Origin: Aquimarina mytili
GTDB lineage: Bacteria; Bacteroidota; Bacteroidia; Flavobacteriales; Flavobacteriaceae
DNA: 64,000 nt
Reading direction: 5' to 3'
Assembly (NCBI RefSeq): GCF_016735115.1
Contig: NZ_JAERQJ010000001.1
Span: forward strand, 248,001 to 312,000
Shown here: piece by piece, positions 8,657 through 17,548 of the stretch
How positions within the stretch are numbered: the first letter of the stretch is position 1
Layout: the number at the start of each line of letters is the position of its first letter
Made by a program: the position numbers and the translations under genes
The notes under the pieces: generated by a model
Seen by the model: only the letters and a program-made list of their open reading frames with translations
Told to the model about the DNA's origin: nothing
Databases searched by the model: none

Positions 8657-9667
8657 CTATATCACCTGAAACCCATGAGCGTATGGATCATCTTTGTCAT
8701 CAATAATGATGGTGTTATACCCATATACTTTTGCCCATCCTTTAATACTAGGTATGATTGCTTTTTTGCCTTCTAATTCGATTTCTTTTTCTATTTTTCC
8801 TATAAATGTACTGCCTATAAAGCTTTCATGAATATACTCATCTCCTTTTTTTAATTTTCCTTTGGCATGTAATTGTGCCATTCGTGCAGAGGTCCCAGTA
8901 CCACAAGGAGAGCGATCAATAGCCTTATCACCATAAAAAACTGCATTTCTACCTGAAGATGTTGGATCAATAGTATCTCCGGTCCATAGGATGTGACTTA
9001 CATTTTTAATCGTTTCATTTTGAGGGTGAATAAATAGATCAGGGTATTTTTTATTAATTCGTTCTCGAATAACTTGAGAATATTGTATCAATTTTCCGGC
9101 TGTAAAATCTTCAACTCCGTTGAAATTTTTTTGAGGATCTATAATAGCATAAAAATTTCCACCATAGGCTACATCAAAAATAAGATCTCCTAATTCTGGA
9201 CAATCTATGGAGAGATTTTCTTGTGCTAAATAAGAAGCAACATTTTTGAGTTTAACCCAGTCTACTTTTTCATGGGTCTTATGATATTCTATTTCTACCA
9301 ACCCTGCTGGTGCTTCCATCCTGATTCTTCCTGGTGTTTTTGGGGTGATTAAATTTTCTTCAATCGCAATGGTAATTGTACCGATAGTACCATGGCCACA
9401 CATGGGTAAGCAGCCAGAGGTTTCGATAAATAAGATGGCAAAGTCATTTTTTGGGTCATGCGGTTCAAACAAAAAACTACCGCTCATCATATCATGGCCT
9501 CGCGGTTCAAACATTAAGCCTGTTCTGATCCAATCAAATTCCTTAAGAAAATGCTGTCGTTTTTCGCTCATGGTTTTTCCAATAAGTTGAGGCCGTCCAG
9601 AGGTAACAACACGCACGGGATTTCCGCAGGTATGAGCATCAATGCATTTAAAAGTTGTTTTTGTCAT
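8657..9667 (-). CDS. 4-hydroxyproline 2-epimerase (proline racemase family)
   Basis: 336 residues of the proline racemase fold. Both catalytic cysteines are present: Cys90 in MCGHGTIG and Cys255 in DRSPCGTGTS. In the related trans-3-hydroxyproline dehydratases the second position is Thr, so two Cys point to a racemase/epimerase. It should convert trans-4-hydroxy-L-proline to cis-4-hydroxy-D-proline, the first step of the bacterial hydroxyproline pathway. The gene starts 1 bp after the stop codon of the dehydrogenase gene, so the two are translated from one message. Confidence 0.9.
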   Translation of the reverse strand: MTKTTFKCIDAHTCGNPVRVVTSGRPQLIGKTMSEKRQHFLKEFDWIRTGLMFEPRGHDMMSGSFLFEPHDPKNDFAILFIETSGCLPMCGHGTIGTITIAIEENLITPKTPGRIRMEAPAGLVEIEYHKTHEKVDWVKLKNVASYLAQENLSIDCPELGDLIFDVAYGGNFYAIIDPQKNFNGVEDFTAGKLIQYSQVIRERINKKYPDLFIHPQNETIKNVSHILWTGDTIDPTSSGRNAVFYGDKAIDRSPCGTGTSARMAQLHAKGKLKKGDEYIHESFIGSTFIGKIEKEIELEGKKAIIPSIKGWAKVYGYNTIIIDDKDDPYAHGFQVI

Positions 9668-9668
9668 T

Positions 9669-11252
9669 TTAGATTGACTCTTTAGTTTGAATACCGTTTA
9701 GTAGTCTTGAGATATGTAGAGGATTTTCATCTTTAAGTTCATCGGGCAATAAATCATTTGGCCAACTCTGATAGCTAAATGGGCGAACCCAACGCTTAAT
9801 AGAATGAATCCCAACAGCAGTAAATCTACTATCTGTAGAGGCAGGATAAGGCCCGCCATGCAGCATAGCTGGGCAAACTTCTACTCCCGTAGGAACACCA
9901 TTAAATATGATTCTACCTACTCGATTTTGCAGAGTTTCAATAATTGCGCTATATGTTGAGGTTTCGCCTTCTTCTGCAAGAATAGTTCCTGTAAGCTGTC
10001 CTTCAAGATTTGAGATTATAGTTTCTAACTCTTGGGCATTTTCACATTGTACGACCATAGAAAAAGGCCCAAATACTTCTTGGTGTAACGTAGTGTTTTG
10101 TAAAAAGGTTTTTCCTTCGACTGTAGTGATAGTTTGTCGTGCATGATTAGCAATTACATCGTTACCATATTCCGCACTTAAATGTATTCCATTTTGTCGC
10201 AGGGTATTTGTTTTATTTTGCTCATAATTTCCAATAATATTAGGATGCAGCATACATGAAGGTTCAATTTTGATAATTTCTTCAGAAAGTATTTGAATAA
10301 AACGATCCAGGGCTTCACTTTTTATACCCATAATCAAACCTGGGTTAGTACAGAATTGACCAGTTCCTAAGGTGATTGATTTAGCGTATGTTTTTGCTAA
10401 ATCTTCTCCATTGTTTTTTGTTGCTTCTGGTAGTAGAACTACAGGATTAATACTTCCCATTTCTGCAAATACAGGTATGGGTTCTGGTCGTTGCGATGCT
10501 AAATCGAAGAGCGCTCTTCCTCCTCGGATACTTCCTGTAAAGCCAACAGCTTTTATTTTGGGATGTTTTACTAATTGCACCCCAACTTGTATCCCAGCAC
10601 TATTAAGATTTGAAAATACCCCATTAGGCATCCCGGTTTTTTGAGCCGCTTTATGAATTGCAGAAGCAACTAGTTCTCCTGTTCCTGCATGCATTGGATG
10701 TGATTTTACTATAACCGGACAACCAGCGGCAAATGCAGACGCTGTATCACCACCTGCAGTAGAATATGCTAATGGAAAATTACTGGCGCCAAAAACAACA
10801 ACAGGGCCCAACGGAACCAACATTTTCCGAATGTCTTGTTTGGGGATAGGAGTTCTATCTAGATCTGCGGTATCTATGGTTGCTTCTACCCAAGAACCTT
10901 CTGAAACTAAATCGGCAAAAGCTCTAAGTTGACCAATAGTTCTTCCTCGCTCGCCTTTAGCTCTTCCTTCTGGTAAACCGGTCTCAGAGACATACGTTTC
11001 AATTAGAATATCGTCTAAGGCTAAAATCTCATCGGCAATGGCATTTAGAAACTCGGCTTTTTTCGATCCTGTAGTATTTTTGAACGTTTTAAAAGCTTCA
11101 GAAGCCAGTATTACAGCTTTTTCTATTTCTTCATCAGAAGCTTCATAAAAAACATAATCGTTTTCAATATTTAACTTAGGATTAAATGTTTTATATGCTT
11201 TGTTTCCTGTTGCTGAAAGTTGATTTCCTATATAATTTTGACCAGTAATCAT
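9669..11252 (-). CDS. Aldehyde dehydrogenase, probable alpha-ketoglutaric semialdehyde dehydrogenase
   Basis: 527 residues of the NAD(P)-dependent aldehyde dehydrogenase superfamily. The general base Glu264 lies in FAEMGSINPV, the nucleophile Cys301 in GTGQFCTNPG, and the cofactor loop in GFTGSIRGG. Length and motifs fit the 2,5-dioxovalerate dehydrogenase branch. In this operon it should oxidise alpha-ketoglutaric semialdehyde to 2-oxoglutarate, the last step of hydroxyproline breakdown. It follows the deaminase gene by 29 bp and nearly abuts the epimerase gene. Confidence 0.88.
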   Translation of the reverse strand: MITGQNYIGNQLSATGNKAYKTFNPKLNIENDYVFYEASDEEIEKAVILASEAFKTFKNTTGSKKAEFLNAIADEILALDDILIETYVSETGLPEGRAKGERGRTIGQLRAFADLVSEGSWVEATIDTADLDRTPIPKQDIRKMLVPLGPVVVFGASNFPLAYSTAGGDTASAFAAGCPVIVKSHPMHAGTGELVASAIHKAAQKTGMPNGVFSNLNSAGIQVGVQLVKHPKIKAVGFTGSIRGGRALFDLASQRPEPIPVFAEMGSINPVVLLPEATKNNGEDLAKTYAKSITLGTGQFCTNPGLIMGIKSEALDRFIQILSEEIIKIEPSCMLHPNIIGNYEQNKTNTLRQNGIHLSAEYGNDVIANHARQTITTVEGKTFLQNTTLHQEVFGPFSMVVQCENAQELETIISNLEGQLTGTILAEEGETSTYSAIIETLQNRVGRIIFNGVPTGVEVCPAMLHGGPYPASTDSRFTAVGIHSIKRWVRPFSYQSWPNDLLPDELKDENPLHISRLLNGIQTKESI

Positions 11253-11281
11253 TGTTTTTAAAGATTTAATGTGAACATACG

Positions 11282-12208
11282 TTAATGAATAAATTCTAGG
11301 TTTTTATAATCTGGCAGAGTTGGTCTGGTTTTTAGTCCATTTTCAATGATTCCTAACACTTTTCTGCGCTCTTCTCCAACAAGTGGTAACCTTGGCGCGC
11401 GCACATTTTCTGTACCAATTCCCGTTGCAACTTCAGCTAGTTTTATGTTCTGTACTAATTTAGGGTTTATGTCTAACTCTAGCAACGGTAAAAACCAACG
11501 ATAAATATCTATGGCTTCTTGTATTCTTCCTGCTTTTTGAAGTTCGTAAATAGCTACAGTTTCAGCAGGAAAAGCATCCACTAATCCGGCAACCCAACCA
11601 TCAGCACCCATAAGTAGACTTTCTAAAGCAAGAGTATCTACTCCTGATAATATTTTTAGTCGATCTCCAAATCGATTTTTTATACGGGTTACATTAGAAA
11701 TATCTCTTGTAGATTCTTTTACAGCTTGAATATTGTTACATTGTAATAGCTCTTCAAACATATCCAGGGTGACTTCAATTTTATAGTCTACAGGGTTGTT
11801 GTAAATCATAATGGGTAGATCTGTGCTTTTGGCCACTTCTTTAAAATAGATAACGGTTTCTCTATCTCCTGCTTTGTATCGCATTGGTGGAAGCATCATT
11901 AAACCACTTGCTCCATCTTCTTTGGCTTTTTTTGCGGCTTCAATTGCCCCTTTTGTAGTTTGCTCTGCAATATTGATAATAACAGGAACTTTGTTTTTAA
12001 CAATCTGGGCCGTTGTCCTTACCAGAATTCTTTTTTCTTCATCACTTAATGTACTGGCTTCACCTAATGTTCCGCCAAGTATAATACCATGTACACCAGC
12101 TTCTAATTGCGCATTAATATTTACCTCAAACATTTTGAGATCTAAAGTATCTTGATCAGTGAATTTTGTAGTCACCGCAGGCATTACACCTTCCCAATGT
12201 ATTATCAT
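11282..12208 (-). CDS. DapA-family lyase, probable 1-pyrroline-4-hydroxy-2-carboxylate deaminase
   Basis: 308 residues of the dihydrodipicolinate synthase/N-acetylneuraminate lyase family. Schiff-base Lys164 lies in QAVKEST and the catalytic Tyr136 in MIYNNP; GGTLGEAST replaces the usual GTTGE loop. It is the first gene of the hydroxyproline operon, so the expected reaction is deamination/dehydration of 1-pyrroline-4-hydroxy-2-carboxylate to alpha-ketoglutaric semialdehyde. The activity is assigned by context; the fold is certain. A TATCTTTG -7 box and an inverted repeat lie upstream, facing a divergent AraC regulator. Confidence 0.85.
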   Translation of the reverse strand: MIIHWEGVMPAVTTKFTDQDTLDLKMFEVNINAQLEAGVHGIILGGTLGEASTLSDEEKRILVRTTAQIVKNKVPVIINIAEQTTKGAIEAAKKAKEDGASGLMMLPPMRYKAGDRETVIYFKEVAKSTDLPIMIYNNPVDYKIEVTLDMFEELLQCNNIQAVKESTRDISNVTRIKNRFGDRLKILSGVDTLALESLLMGADGWVAGLVDAFPAETVAIYELQKAGRIQEAIDIYRWFLPLLELDINPKLVQNIKLAEVATGIGTENVRAPRLPLVGEERRKVLGIIENGLKTRPTLPDYKNLEFIH

Positions 12209-12223
12209 AATTTATGTTTTGGT

Positions 12224-12231
12224 CAAAGATA
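12224..12231 (-). promoter_or_regulatory. -7 box of the hydroxyproline operon
   Basis: TATCTTTG on the minus strand matches TAnnTTTG, 16 bp before the first start codon. No good -33 box is visible; one arm of an inverted repeat occupies that position, as expected for an activator-dependent promoter. Confidence 0.5.
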
Positions 12232-12245
12232 TTGTGAATATAAAG

Positions 12246-12288
12246 GGTAAAATATCCGTAAATTACCTAATCATGATACTATTTTACC
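12246..12288. promoter_or_regulatory. Candidate operator between hydroxyproline operon and AraC regulator
   Basis: GGTAAAATA (12246-12254) and TATTTTACC (12280-12288) form a 9-bp inverted repeat with 25 bp between the arms, in the intergenic region shared by the divergent genes. The spacing suits binding by an AraC dimer. Function is inferred. Confidence 0.4.
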
Positions 12289-12336
12289 TTTAATATGTAA
12301 TTATCCTAATTAATTGAGTAATATTGGTATAGTTTT

Positions 12337-13197
12337 ATGAAAGCTTTACCCTTTAAAATACCAAAATCATCTACCGATACTCTGATTATACAGGAAGATA
12401 AAGGAATGGTTTTTTATGATAAATTTCATCAACATGAAGAGATTCAGGTATCTCTTATTGTATCAGGAGAAGGGAGTCTAATTGTTGGCGATACAATTAC
12501 CAATTATAAAACTGATGACATCTTGATTTTTGGAAGCCAGGTTCCTCATGTTTTAAAAAGCGCCCCATCATCTGTAAGGTCTTATATGATTTCAATTTTT
12601 TTTACTGAAAAATCATTTGGCAAAGGTTTTTTTGAACTTTCTGAATTTAGTGATCTGTCTAATTTTTTTAATAATCTGTTATATGGAGTAAAGGTTATTT
12701 CTGAAAAAAAACAGTTGAAAGATCAATTTTTCATGCTTTTAAAGCATAAAAACAGACTGGATCGCCTAGTGATTTTTTTACAGGTTTTGAAATTATTAAG
12801 CTTAGCCAAAATTGAAACCATTTCTTCTTCGATTACAAAGAATAATTATACTGATAATGAAGGAAAGCGAATGGCAAACGTTTTTCAATATGTAATGACT
12901 AGTTTTTATGGTGATATTAGCTTGCAAGAAGTTTCTGATATAGCCAATATGACTCCAAATGCTTTTTGTAGATATTTTAAACAACGAACAAATAAAACTT
13001 TTTTTCAGTTTTTGACAGAAGTAAGAATCGAAAATGCATGTCAAATTATATCCAAAGAACCTGATATTTCGATTGCCGAGGCTTCTTATTCGAGTGGATT
13101 CAAGAATCTTTCTAATTTTAACAGGAAGTTTAAAAGAATTAAAGGCATGACACCTTCAGAATATAGAAAAAGATTATACGATTCCCATCTTCTCTAA
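12337..13197 (+). CDS. AraC family transcriptional regulator of hydroxyproline catabolism
   Basis: 286 residues. The N-terminal part (about 1-130) is a cupin-like sensor (FHQHEEIQVSLIVSGEGSLIVGD). The C-terminal part (about 185-284) is a double helix-turn-helix of AraC type (DISLQEVSDIANMTPNAFCRYFK, then a GFKNLSNFNRKFKR segment and GMTPSEYRK). It is divergent from the hydroxyproline operon with an inverted repeat between them, so it probably activates that operon when the substrate is present. Its 3' end overlaps the convergent MutS-like gene by 24 bp. Confidence 0.85.
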   Translation: MKALPFKIPKSSTDTLIIQEDKGMVFYDKFHQHEEIQVSLIVSGEGSLIVGDTITNYKTDDILIFGSQVPHVLKSAPSSVRSYMISIFFTEKSFGKGFFELSEFSDLSNFFNNLLYGVKVISEKKQLKDQFFMLLKHKNRLDRLVIFLQVLKLLSLAKIETISSSITKNNYTDNEGKRMANVFQYVMTSFYGDISLQEVSDIANMTPNAFCRYFKQRTNKTFFQFLTEVRIENACQIISKEPDISIAEASYSSGFKNLSNFNRKFKRIKGMTPSEYRKRLYDSHLL

Positions 13198-14943
13198 CAA
13201 GAAAGATGCATTCATGTTTTGACAAACCCCATCTTTAAATTTGTAATCAAAATAAAGTTCATCGTTAATAATTTGGGCATCAAAAAAACGATTTTGAACT
13301 TGAGGCAATTCCGAAGCAATTTCGCAAAGACTTAAATCATGAGTTGCAATAATCCCTGTTGCTTTGGCAGCTACTAATTTCTCTACAAATTTACGCGAAC
13401 CAGCAGCTTTATCCTTACTATTGGTCCCTTTTAGAATTTCATCGAGAATAATAAAATATTCATTTTCTTCAAGTTTGGTTACAATTTTTTTGAGTTGAGT
13501 AAGTTCCGAAAAGAAATACGAAGCTTCATCGCTAAGCGAATCTGAAGTACGCATGCTTGAGATCAATTTAATAGGTCGATATTGGCATGATTTTGCACAA
13601 ACGGGCAATCCAATATTAGACATAACGATTTGTAGTGCAACTGTGCGCAGAAAAGTACTTTTTCCAGCCATATTAGCCCCAGTAATAATAAAGAACTGTT
13701 CTCTAGAAATGATAATATCATTATCAATTCTTTTTTGATTTGAAAGCATTGGATGTCCTAGTTCTTCTGCTTTTAATATGATATTTTCTGATGTAATATC
13801 CGGATATACATACTTTGGATGATTAAATGCGAAATTTCCTAATGAATTGTAGGCATCAAAAAAAGCAATAACTTCAAACCACTGTGATACTTTATAATGA
13901 TTTTTTGCAATCCATTGTTCTATACGATAGCTCTGAAGAATATCCCATAGTATTAATCCATTAGCAATAACACCAAACATCATATTATTGCGTTGGTCAA
14001 AAGCACTTAGGATACTAGCAAATTGTTTTAAGGTCTGTGATGCTTTTTCTTTTTTACTAACAACCAATTGTTGTTTTTCTTTTAGCAATGAAGCCTCAAA
14101 ATCGGTATTCTCAATTTTATCAACAAGCTTATAATATTGTTCGAATGTGTTTTTTACTTTGTTTGCATCATTATAAAGAATATTTATTTTTTTGAGTTGT
14201 GTTCCGGTAATGGTAAGCCCTATAAAAAACCAAAGCAAAAACATGCTAAAGGTTATAAAATTTAAAAACAGAAGGACTAACATAAGTACAGATATTCCTG
14301 AAAAAATAGCAGGAAGAATGCGCATTATTTTAGGAACCCAGAAAGTGTAATTTTTTAACCAACCTAAGATTGCAGAGACCGAAACTGTTGTATGCGCTAA
14401 TGATGCTACAGCACTGAACTCTTGTCGCCATTCGGGTAGTTTTGATAGATTTTGTATGACTTCTTGCTTCTTTTCAATATTTAGAATTGAATTTGCGGTA
14501 AGTATTTCGGCTAATTTACTTTTTCCTGCTATCGTAGCGGTACGATTTGCGTACTGAAAAAAGGATTTATGGCCAAACAAATCTATATCATGGCTATAAG
14601 GATGTGTAGGGTCAATAAGTTCTTTTCCAGAATCAAGAGTACTGATATCATCATTAAAAACATCTAATTCTAATTGATTTATCTGAATTAATTTTTCCAA
14701 TTTATTCTTGGTATAGATATAGTCTGTATGTCTATTTACTAGAAAAATAAAAGCCGTAATTCCAATAACAATGCTGGCGATAATAATTTGAGCATTTGGA
14801 TAGCCAAAATATATACTCGCTACAATAGCAAAAAAAACAAATACCCGTATGGTGCTGGAAACAGCTAATTGTTTTCTTACTTTTTTTAATGATGTAGTAT
14901 GTAATGCTATTTGTTCTTTATAAAACTTCTGTGGGTTACTCAT
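13174..14943 (-). CDS. MutS-related membrane-anchored ATPase
   Basis: 589 residues. The C-terminal third is a MutS domain V ATPase: Walker A ITGANMAGKSTFLR, Walker B YFIILDEILKGTNSKDK, and a TGIIATHDLSL switch. The N-terminal mismatch-recognition domains of true MutS are missing. Hydrophobic segments near residues 27-70 and 200-245 suggest membrane anchoring. Such proteins are common in Bacteroidota, usually labelled MutS-like, with unknown function; a role in mismatch repair should not be assumed. Its end overlaps the end of the AraC gene by 24 bp. Confidence 0.8.
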   Translation of the reverse strand: MSNPQKFYKEQIALHTTSLKKVRKQLAVSSTIRVFVFFAIVASIYFGYPNAQIIIASIVIGITAFIFLVNRHTDYIYTKNKLEKLIQINQLELDVFNDDISTLDSGKELIDPTHPYSHDIDLFGHKSFFQYANRTATIAGKSKLAEILTANSILNIEKKQEVIQNLSKLPEWRQEFSAVASLAHTTVSVSAILGWLKNYTFWVPKIMRILPAIFSGISVLMLVLLFLNFITFSMFLLWFFIGLTITGTQLKKINILYNDANKVKNTFEQYYKLVDKIENTDFEASLLKEKQQLVVSKKEKASQTLKQFASILSAFDQRNNMMFGVIANGLILWDILQSYRIEQWIAKNHYKVSQWFEVIAFFDAYNSLGNFAFNHPKYVYPDITSENIILKAEELGHPMLSNQKRIDNDIIISREQFFIITGANMAGKSTFLRTVALQIVMSNIGLPVCAKSCQYRPIKLISSMRTSDSLSDEASYFFSELTQLKKIVTKLEENEYFIILDEILKGTNSKDKAAGSRKFVEKLVAAKATGIIATHDLSLCEIASELPQVQNRFFDAQIINDELYFDYKFKDGVCQNMNASFLLEKMGIV

Positions 14944-14952
14944 ATAAAAAAA

Positions 14953-15309
14953 TCAAAGATTTTCTAATTCTTGCCTTAGCTTTTTGGTCAATCCACTCAC
15001 AACTAAGTTATAAGAATGATCAATTAATTCGTACAACATATCTGTCGCTAAAGTACCAGAAAAGTTAACAGTATTCCAGTGTATTTTGCTCATATGGTAA
15101 CCGGGAGTGATTTCGTTGTGATACTCTCGAAGTTCGATAGCTCGATCCGGATCACATTTTAGATTTACACTAAAAGGAAGTCGATCCAATCCTGTTAATG
15201 CAAACATTTTTCCCATTACTTTAAATACTAGTGTGGTCTCGTCAAAAGGAAACTCTTCAGTTACTCCTTTTTTTGCCAGGCAATATTCTCTAAACAATTC
15301 AATATTCAT
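14953..15309 (-). CDS. MmcQ/YjbR family protein
   Basis: 118 residues, the typical full length. Family features are FPFDETTLVFKVMGKMFALT and the C-terminal HMSKIHWNTV segment. YjbR-like proteins have a CyaY-like fold and have been reported to bind DNA, but their role is unclear. The start ATG shares one base with the stop codon of the upstream DUF4230 gene (TAATG), so the two are translationally coupled. Confidence 0.85.
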   Translation of the reverse strand: MNIELFREYCLAKKGVTEEFPFDETTLVFKVMGKMFALTGLDRLPFSVNLKCDPDRAIELREYHNEITPGYHMSKIHWNTVNFSGTLATDMLYELIDHSYNLVVSGLTKKLRQELENL

Positions 15310-15929
15310 TACTCTTCTAACTGTTTTGTGTCGATGTTATTGTTATGAAGTTCTAATGCAGAATAATCTAATGTCCATCCGATAGATGCGGCAAGAGTTT
15401 CCATCAGGGAAATAGCAGTAAGAGCTTCATGCTTTGCAGATTCCATTAAACCACTTTGAGGGATCTTATCTTTGATAAATTGTTTGGCTTCTTTGTTCAG
15501 TTCGGTAAGGTCTGAAGAAGTAAACGGATTAAGCCAACCCTCTTTTTTGTCATAGTATTTAAAATCGGTTTCGATAGTTAAAAGTTTTGGCTGCGGAAAA
15601 TGAGTGAGGATAATGCACTTTTTTTTAGTATCACTTTCTAACTTTACCTGAGATAAATCAAAGCCTACATAGGCTTTAGCATCAATTAGAATCAATGCTT
15701 TTTTGGTACCTGTAAGAAGGTTGAAAAACTTTTCTTTTACACTTTCATAATGATAAATTTCAGCAAAGTCGCCTTCAACGGTTACCAGTTTACAAACACT
15801 TTTAATTTTTTCCATAAGAACTGTAGACTGAGTTTTTATGGCGGACTTATTTTTTACAGCATTGAAACGTGCAAAAATAAAGTAAGCTAAAATGGCGCCT
15901 CCTAAAAGTCCTATAAACAATAATTCCAT
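15309..15929 (-). CDS. DUF4230 domain protein, membrane anchored
   Basis: 206 residues. One N-terminal membrane helix (MELLFIGLLGGAILAYFIF) is followed by a DUF4230 domain (KSVCKLVTVEGDFAEIYHY and AYVGFDLSQVKLESDTKKK). It should face the periplasm or lie at the membrane surface. The family has no defined function. It is coupled to the MmcQ/YjbR gene by a TAATG overlap. Confidence 0.8.
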   Translation of the reverse strand: MELLFIGLLGGAILAYFIFARFNAVKNKSAIKTQSTVLMEKIKSVCKLVTVEGDFAEIYHYESVKEKFFNLLTGTKKALILIDAKAYVGFDLSQVKLESDTKKKCIILTHFPQPKLLTIETDFKYYDKKEGWLNPFTSSDLTELNKEAKQFIKDKIPQSGLMESAKHEALTAISLMETLAASIGWTLDYSALELHNNNIDTKQLEE

Positions 15930-15987
15930 AATGTAAATATAGCTAATATGTAGTTCAACCTGTTTTTACGTTACATCATTTTACGAT

Positions 15988-16737
15988 TTAATCGATGATG
16001 CGATACAATATTGGTTTACTAGGAGCTGCATCATTTACGAATGAGGCTATTTGAAGATTTAGGAGATAGTTTCCGTCTTTAATCTCATTATCAACATATA
16101 CCATTTCTGTTATGGTAGCCTCGAAACGCGTGGCTTTAGGGTAATTCCAAAAAGCTTTGTGGGCAAGTAGTTTTCCTTCGTCTTTTTCTTTATCAACCGA
16201 TGGAAGATCAATCAGAAGGTGCTCAATATTTAATTCTCTGATATAACCAGCTGCTTCTTCAGTTAAATATGGCCAATTTGAATTTGAATATTGCTTGTTA
16301 CGCTTATTGTCTTTATTCGGAAGTGTTCTAATTATGATTGCCTCTATATTTTTATAGGTTATACTGTTTTTGATCTGCTCTTTAGTAATCACAAAATCGT
16401 TTCCTCGTTTTTCGGGATCAATACTAATTACTTCTGCCATAAAAAAGAATCTTTTTAGACTCTCATTAATGCTATAAAATTCTTTGGTGATATGGCCTAC
16501 ACATTCGGTATGCGTGCCATGACCGTGCGGGTTAAATATAATGGTATTGAAATTGGTTGATGCTCCTTCAGAAACTTTTCCTATCCAATCACCATTAGTA
16601 ACGGGTTCTATTCTTGGGACATCAATATACCAGGCATTTACATTGTCTTGAGATGCTCTTAAAGAGATAGAAATATCTAAAGGTTTAGAAAGATTAATTT
16701 TATATAGGGTATTATTGTGTTCTACAGTTGTAATCAT
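15988..16737 (-). CDS. Cyclase family protein (kynurenine formamidase-like metal hydrolase)
   Basis: 249 residues of the cyclase/KynB family. The metal-binding region reads HGHGTHTECVGH. In KynB the pattern is HxGTHxDxPxH, so the Asp is replaced by Glu here and the Pro is lost. The fold therefore looks sound but the substrate may differ from N-formylkynurenine. No tryptophan catabolic gene is adjacent. It overlaps the upstream methyltransferase gene by 4 bp (ATGA), so the two form an operon. Confidence 0.75.
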   Translation of the reverse strand: MITTVEHNNTLYKINLSKPLDISISLRASQDNVNAWYIDVPRIEPVTNGDWIGKVSEGASTNFNTIIFNPHGHGTHTECVGHITKEFYSINESLKRFFFMAEVISIDPEKRGNDFVITKEQIKNSITYKNIEAIIIRTLPNKDNKRNKQYSNSNWPYLTEEAAGYIRELNIEHLLIDLPSVDKEKDEGKLLAHKAFWNYPKATRFEATITEMVYVDNEIKDGNYLLNLQIASFVNDAAPSKPILYRIID

Positions 16738-17531
16738 AAAATAGGATCCACTTTTTTGATTTTCATAAAGAGATAATCTCCCTCTGTATTTTCATATTTT
16801 TTGATGATATGATTAATAGTTCCAGAATTAATATCTTCTTCTAATATTTTTAACCCTTTCTCAACTTCTTCTGCATTTGCCAATGAAGAGAAAGATGATA
16901 TACCTTGTCGCACTTTTGGGTTTAAATATAATTTAGGGTTATGTTTTCCTGAATATAGAAAAAGATCTTGTAAATCAGGCTGAATAAAATATTTCTCAGT
17001 ATGGTCAATACTTAAGTTATTCTTTTGCAGGTTCGATTTGATCTTATCATATTCGGGCATCTGAACCATAGAATCAACTAACATTTTTGGAAAATAATGG
17101 TTGAGCCAGTATCCTTTCATTTGGAGCGGAGTGGCTGTAAAAATTACAATATCACCATTTGGTTTTAAGACTCTATTAAGTTCTGAAAATCCTTGGTCAA
17201 GATCTTGCCAGTGATGAAGTGTTAAGCTTGCAATAATGCCATTTACACTTTGATTGGATAATTCGATGCTTTCAGCTTTTCCGACTTTCCATTGTATTGA
17301 GTTGTTCTGTTTTTTTGCTTTTTCCAGCATTTTAGTAGAAGGATCAATACCAATAAATTGATATCCTTTTTTAGCAAATTCTGAAGTATAATTACCTGTT
17401 CCGCATCCTATATCAAGGTATACTCCGTTTTGAGTTGGATACAGCAAATGCAACAACTTATTAAAAAGATAGGTGTCAGCTTTTCGGGTCGTATTATAAT
17501 CGATCCCGATAATATCATATTTTTCGTGCAT
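16734..17531 (-). CDS. Class I SAM-dependent methyltransferase
   Basis: 265 residues. Motif I LDIGCGTGNYTSEFAKKG is followed by the acidic residue of FIGIDPS, then a motif IV-like region (GIIASLTLHHWQDLDQGFSEL) and a methyltransferase type 11 core. The substrate cannot be told from sequence. It lies between hemW and the cyclase-family gene on the same strand, 17 bp after the hemW stop and overlapping the next gene by 4 bp. Confidence 0.8.
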   Translation of the reverse strand: MHEKYDIIGIDYNTTRKADTYLFNKLLHLLYPTQNGVYLDIGCGTGNYTSEFAKKGYQFIGIDPSTKMLEKAKKQNNSIQWKVGKAESIELSNQSVNGIIASLTLHHWQDLDQGFSELNRVLKPNGDIVIFTATPLQMKGYWLNHYFPKMLVDSMVQMPEYDKIKSNLQKNNLSIDHTEKYFIQPDLQDLFLYSGKHNPKLYLNPKVRQGISSFSSLANAEEVEKGLKILEEDINSGTINHIIKKYENTEGDYLFMKIKKVDPIL

Positions 17532-17548
17532 CGCCCTTGATTTAATAA

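Noticed and set aside
13174..14943. DNA mismatch repair MutS
   Set aside because: Only the ATPase domain is MutS-like; the mismatch-recognition domains are missing and membrane segments are present.
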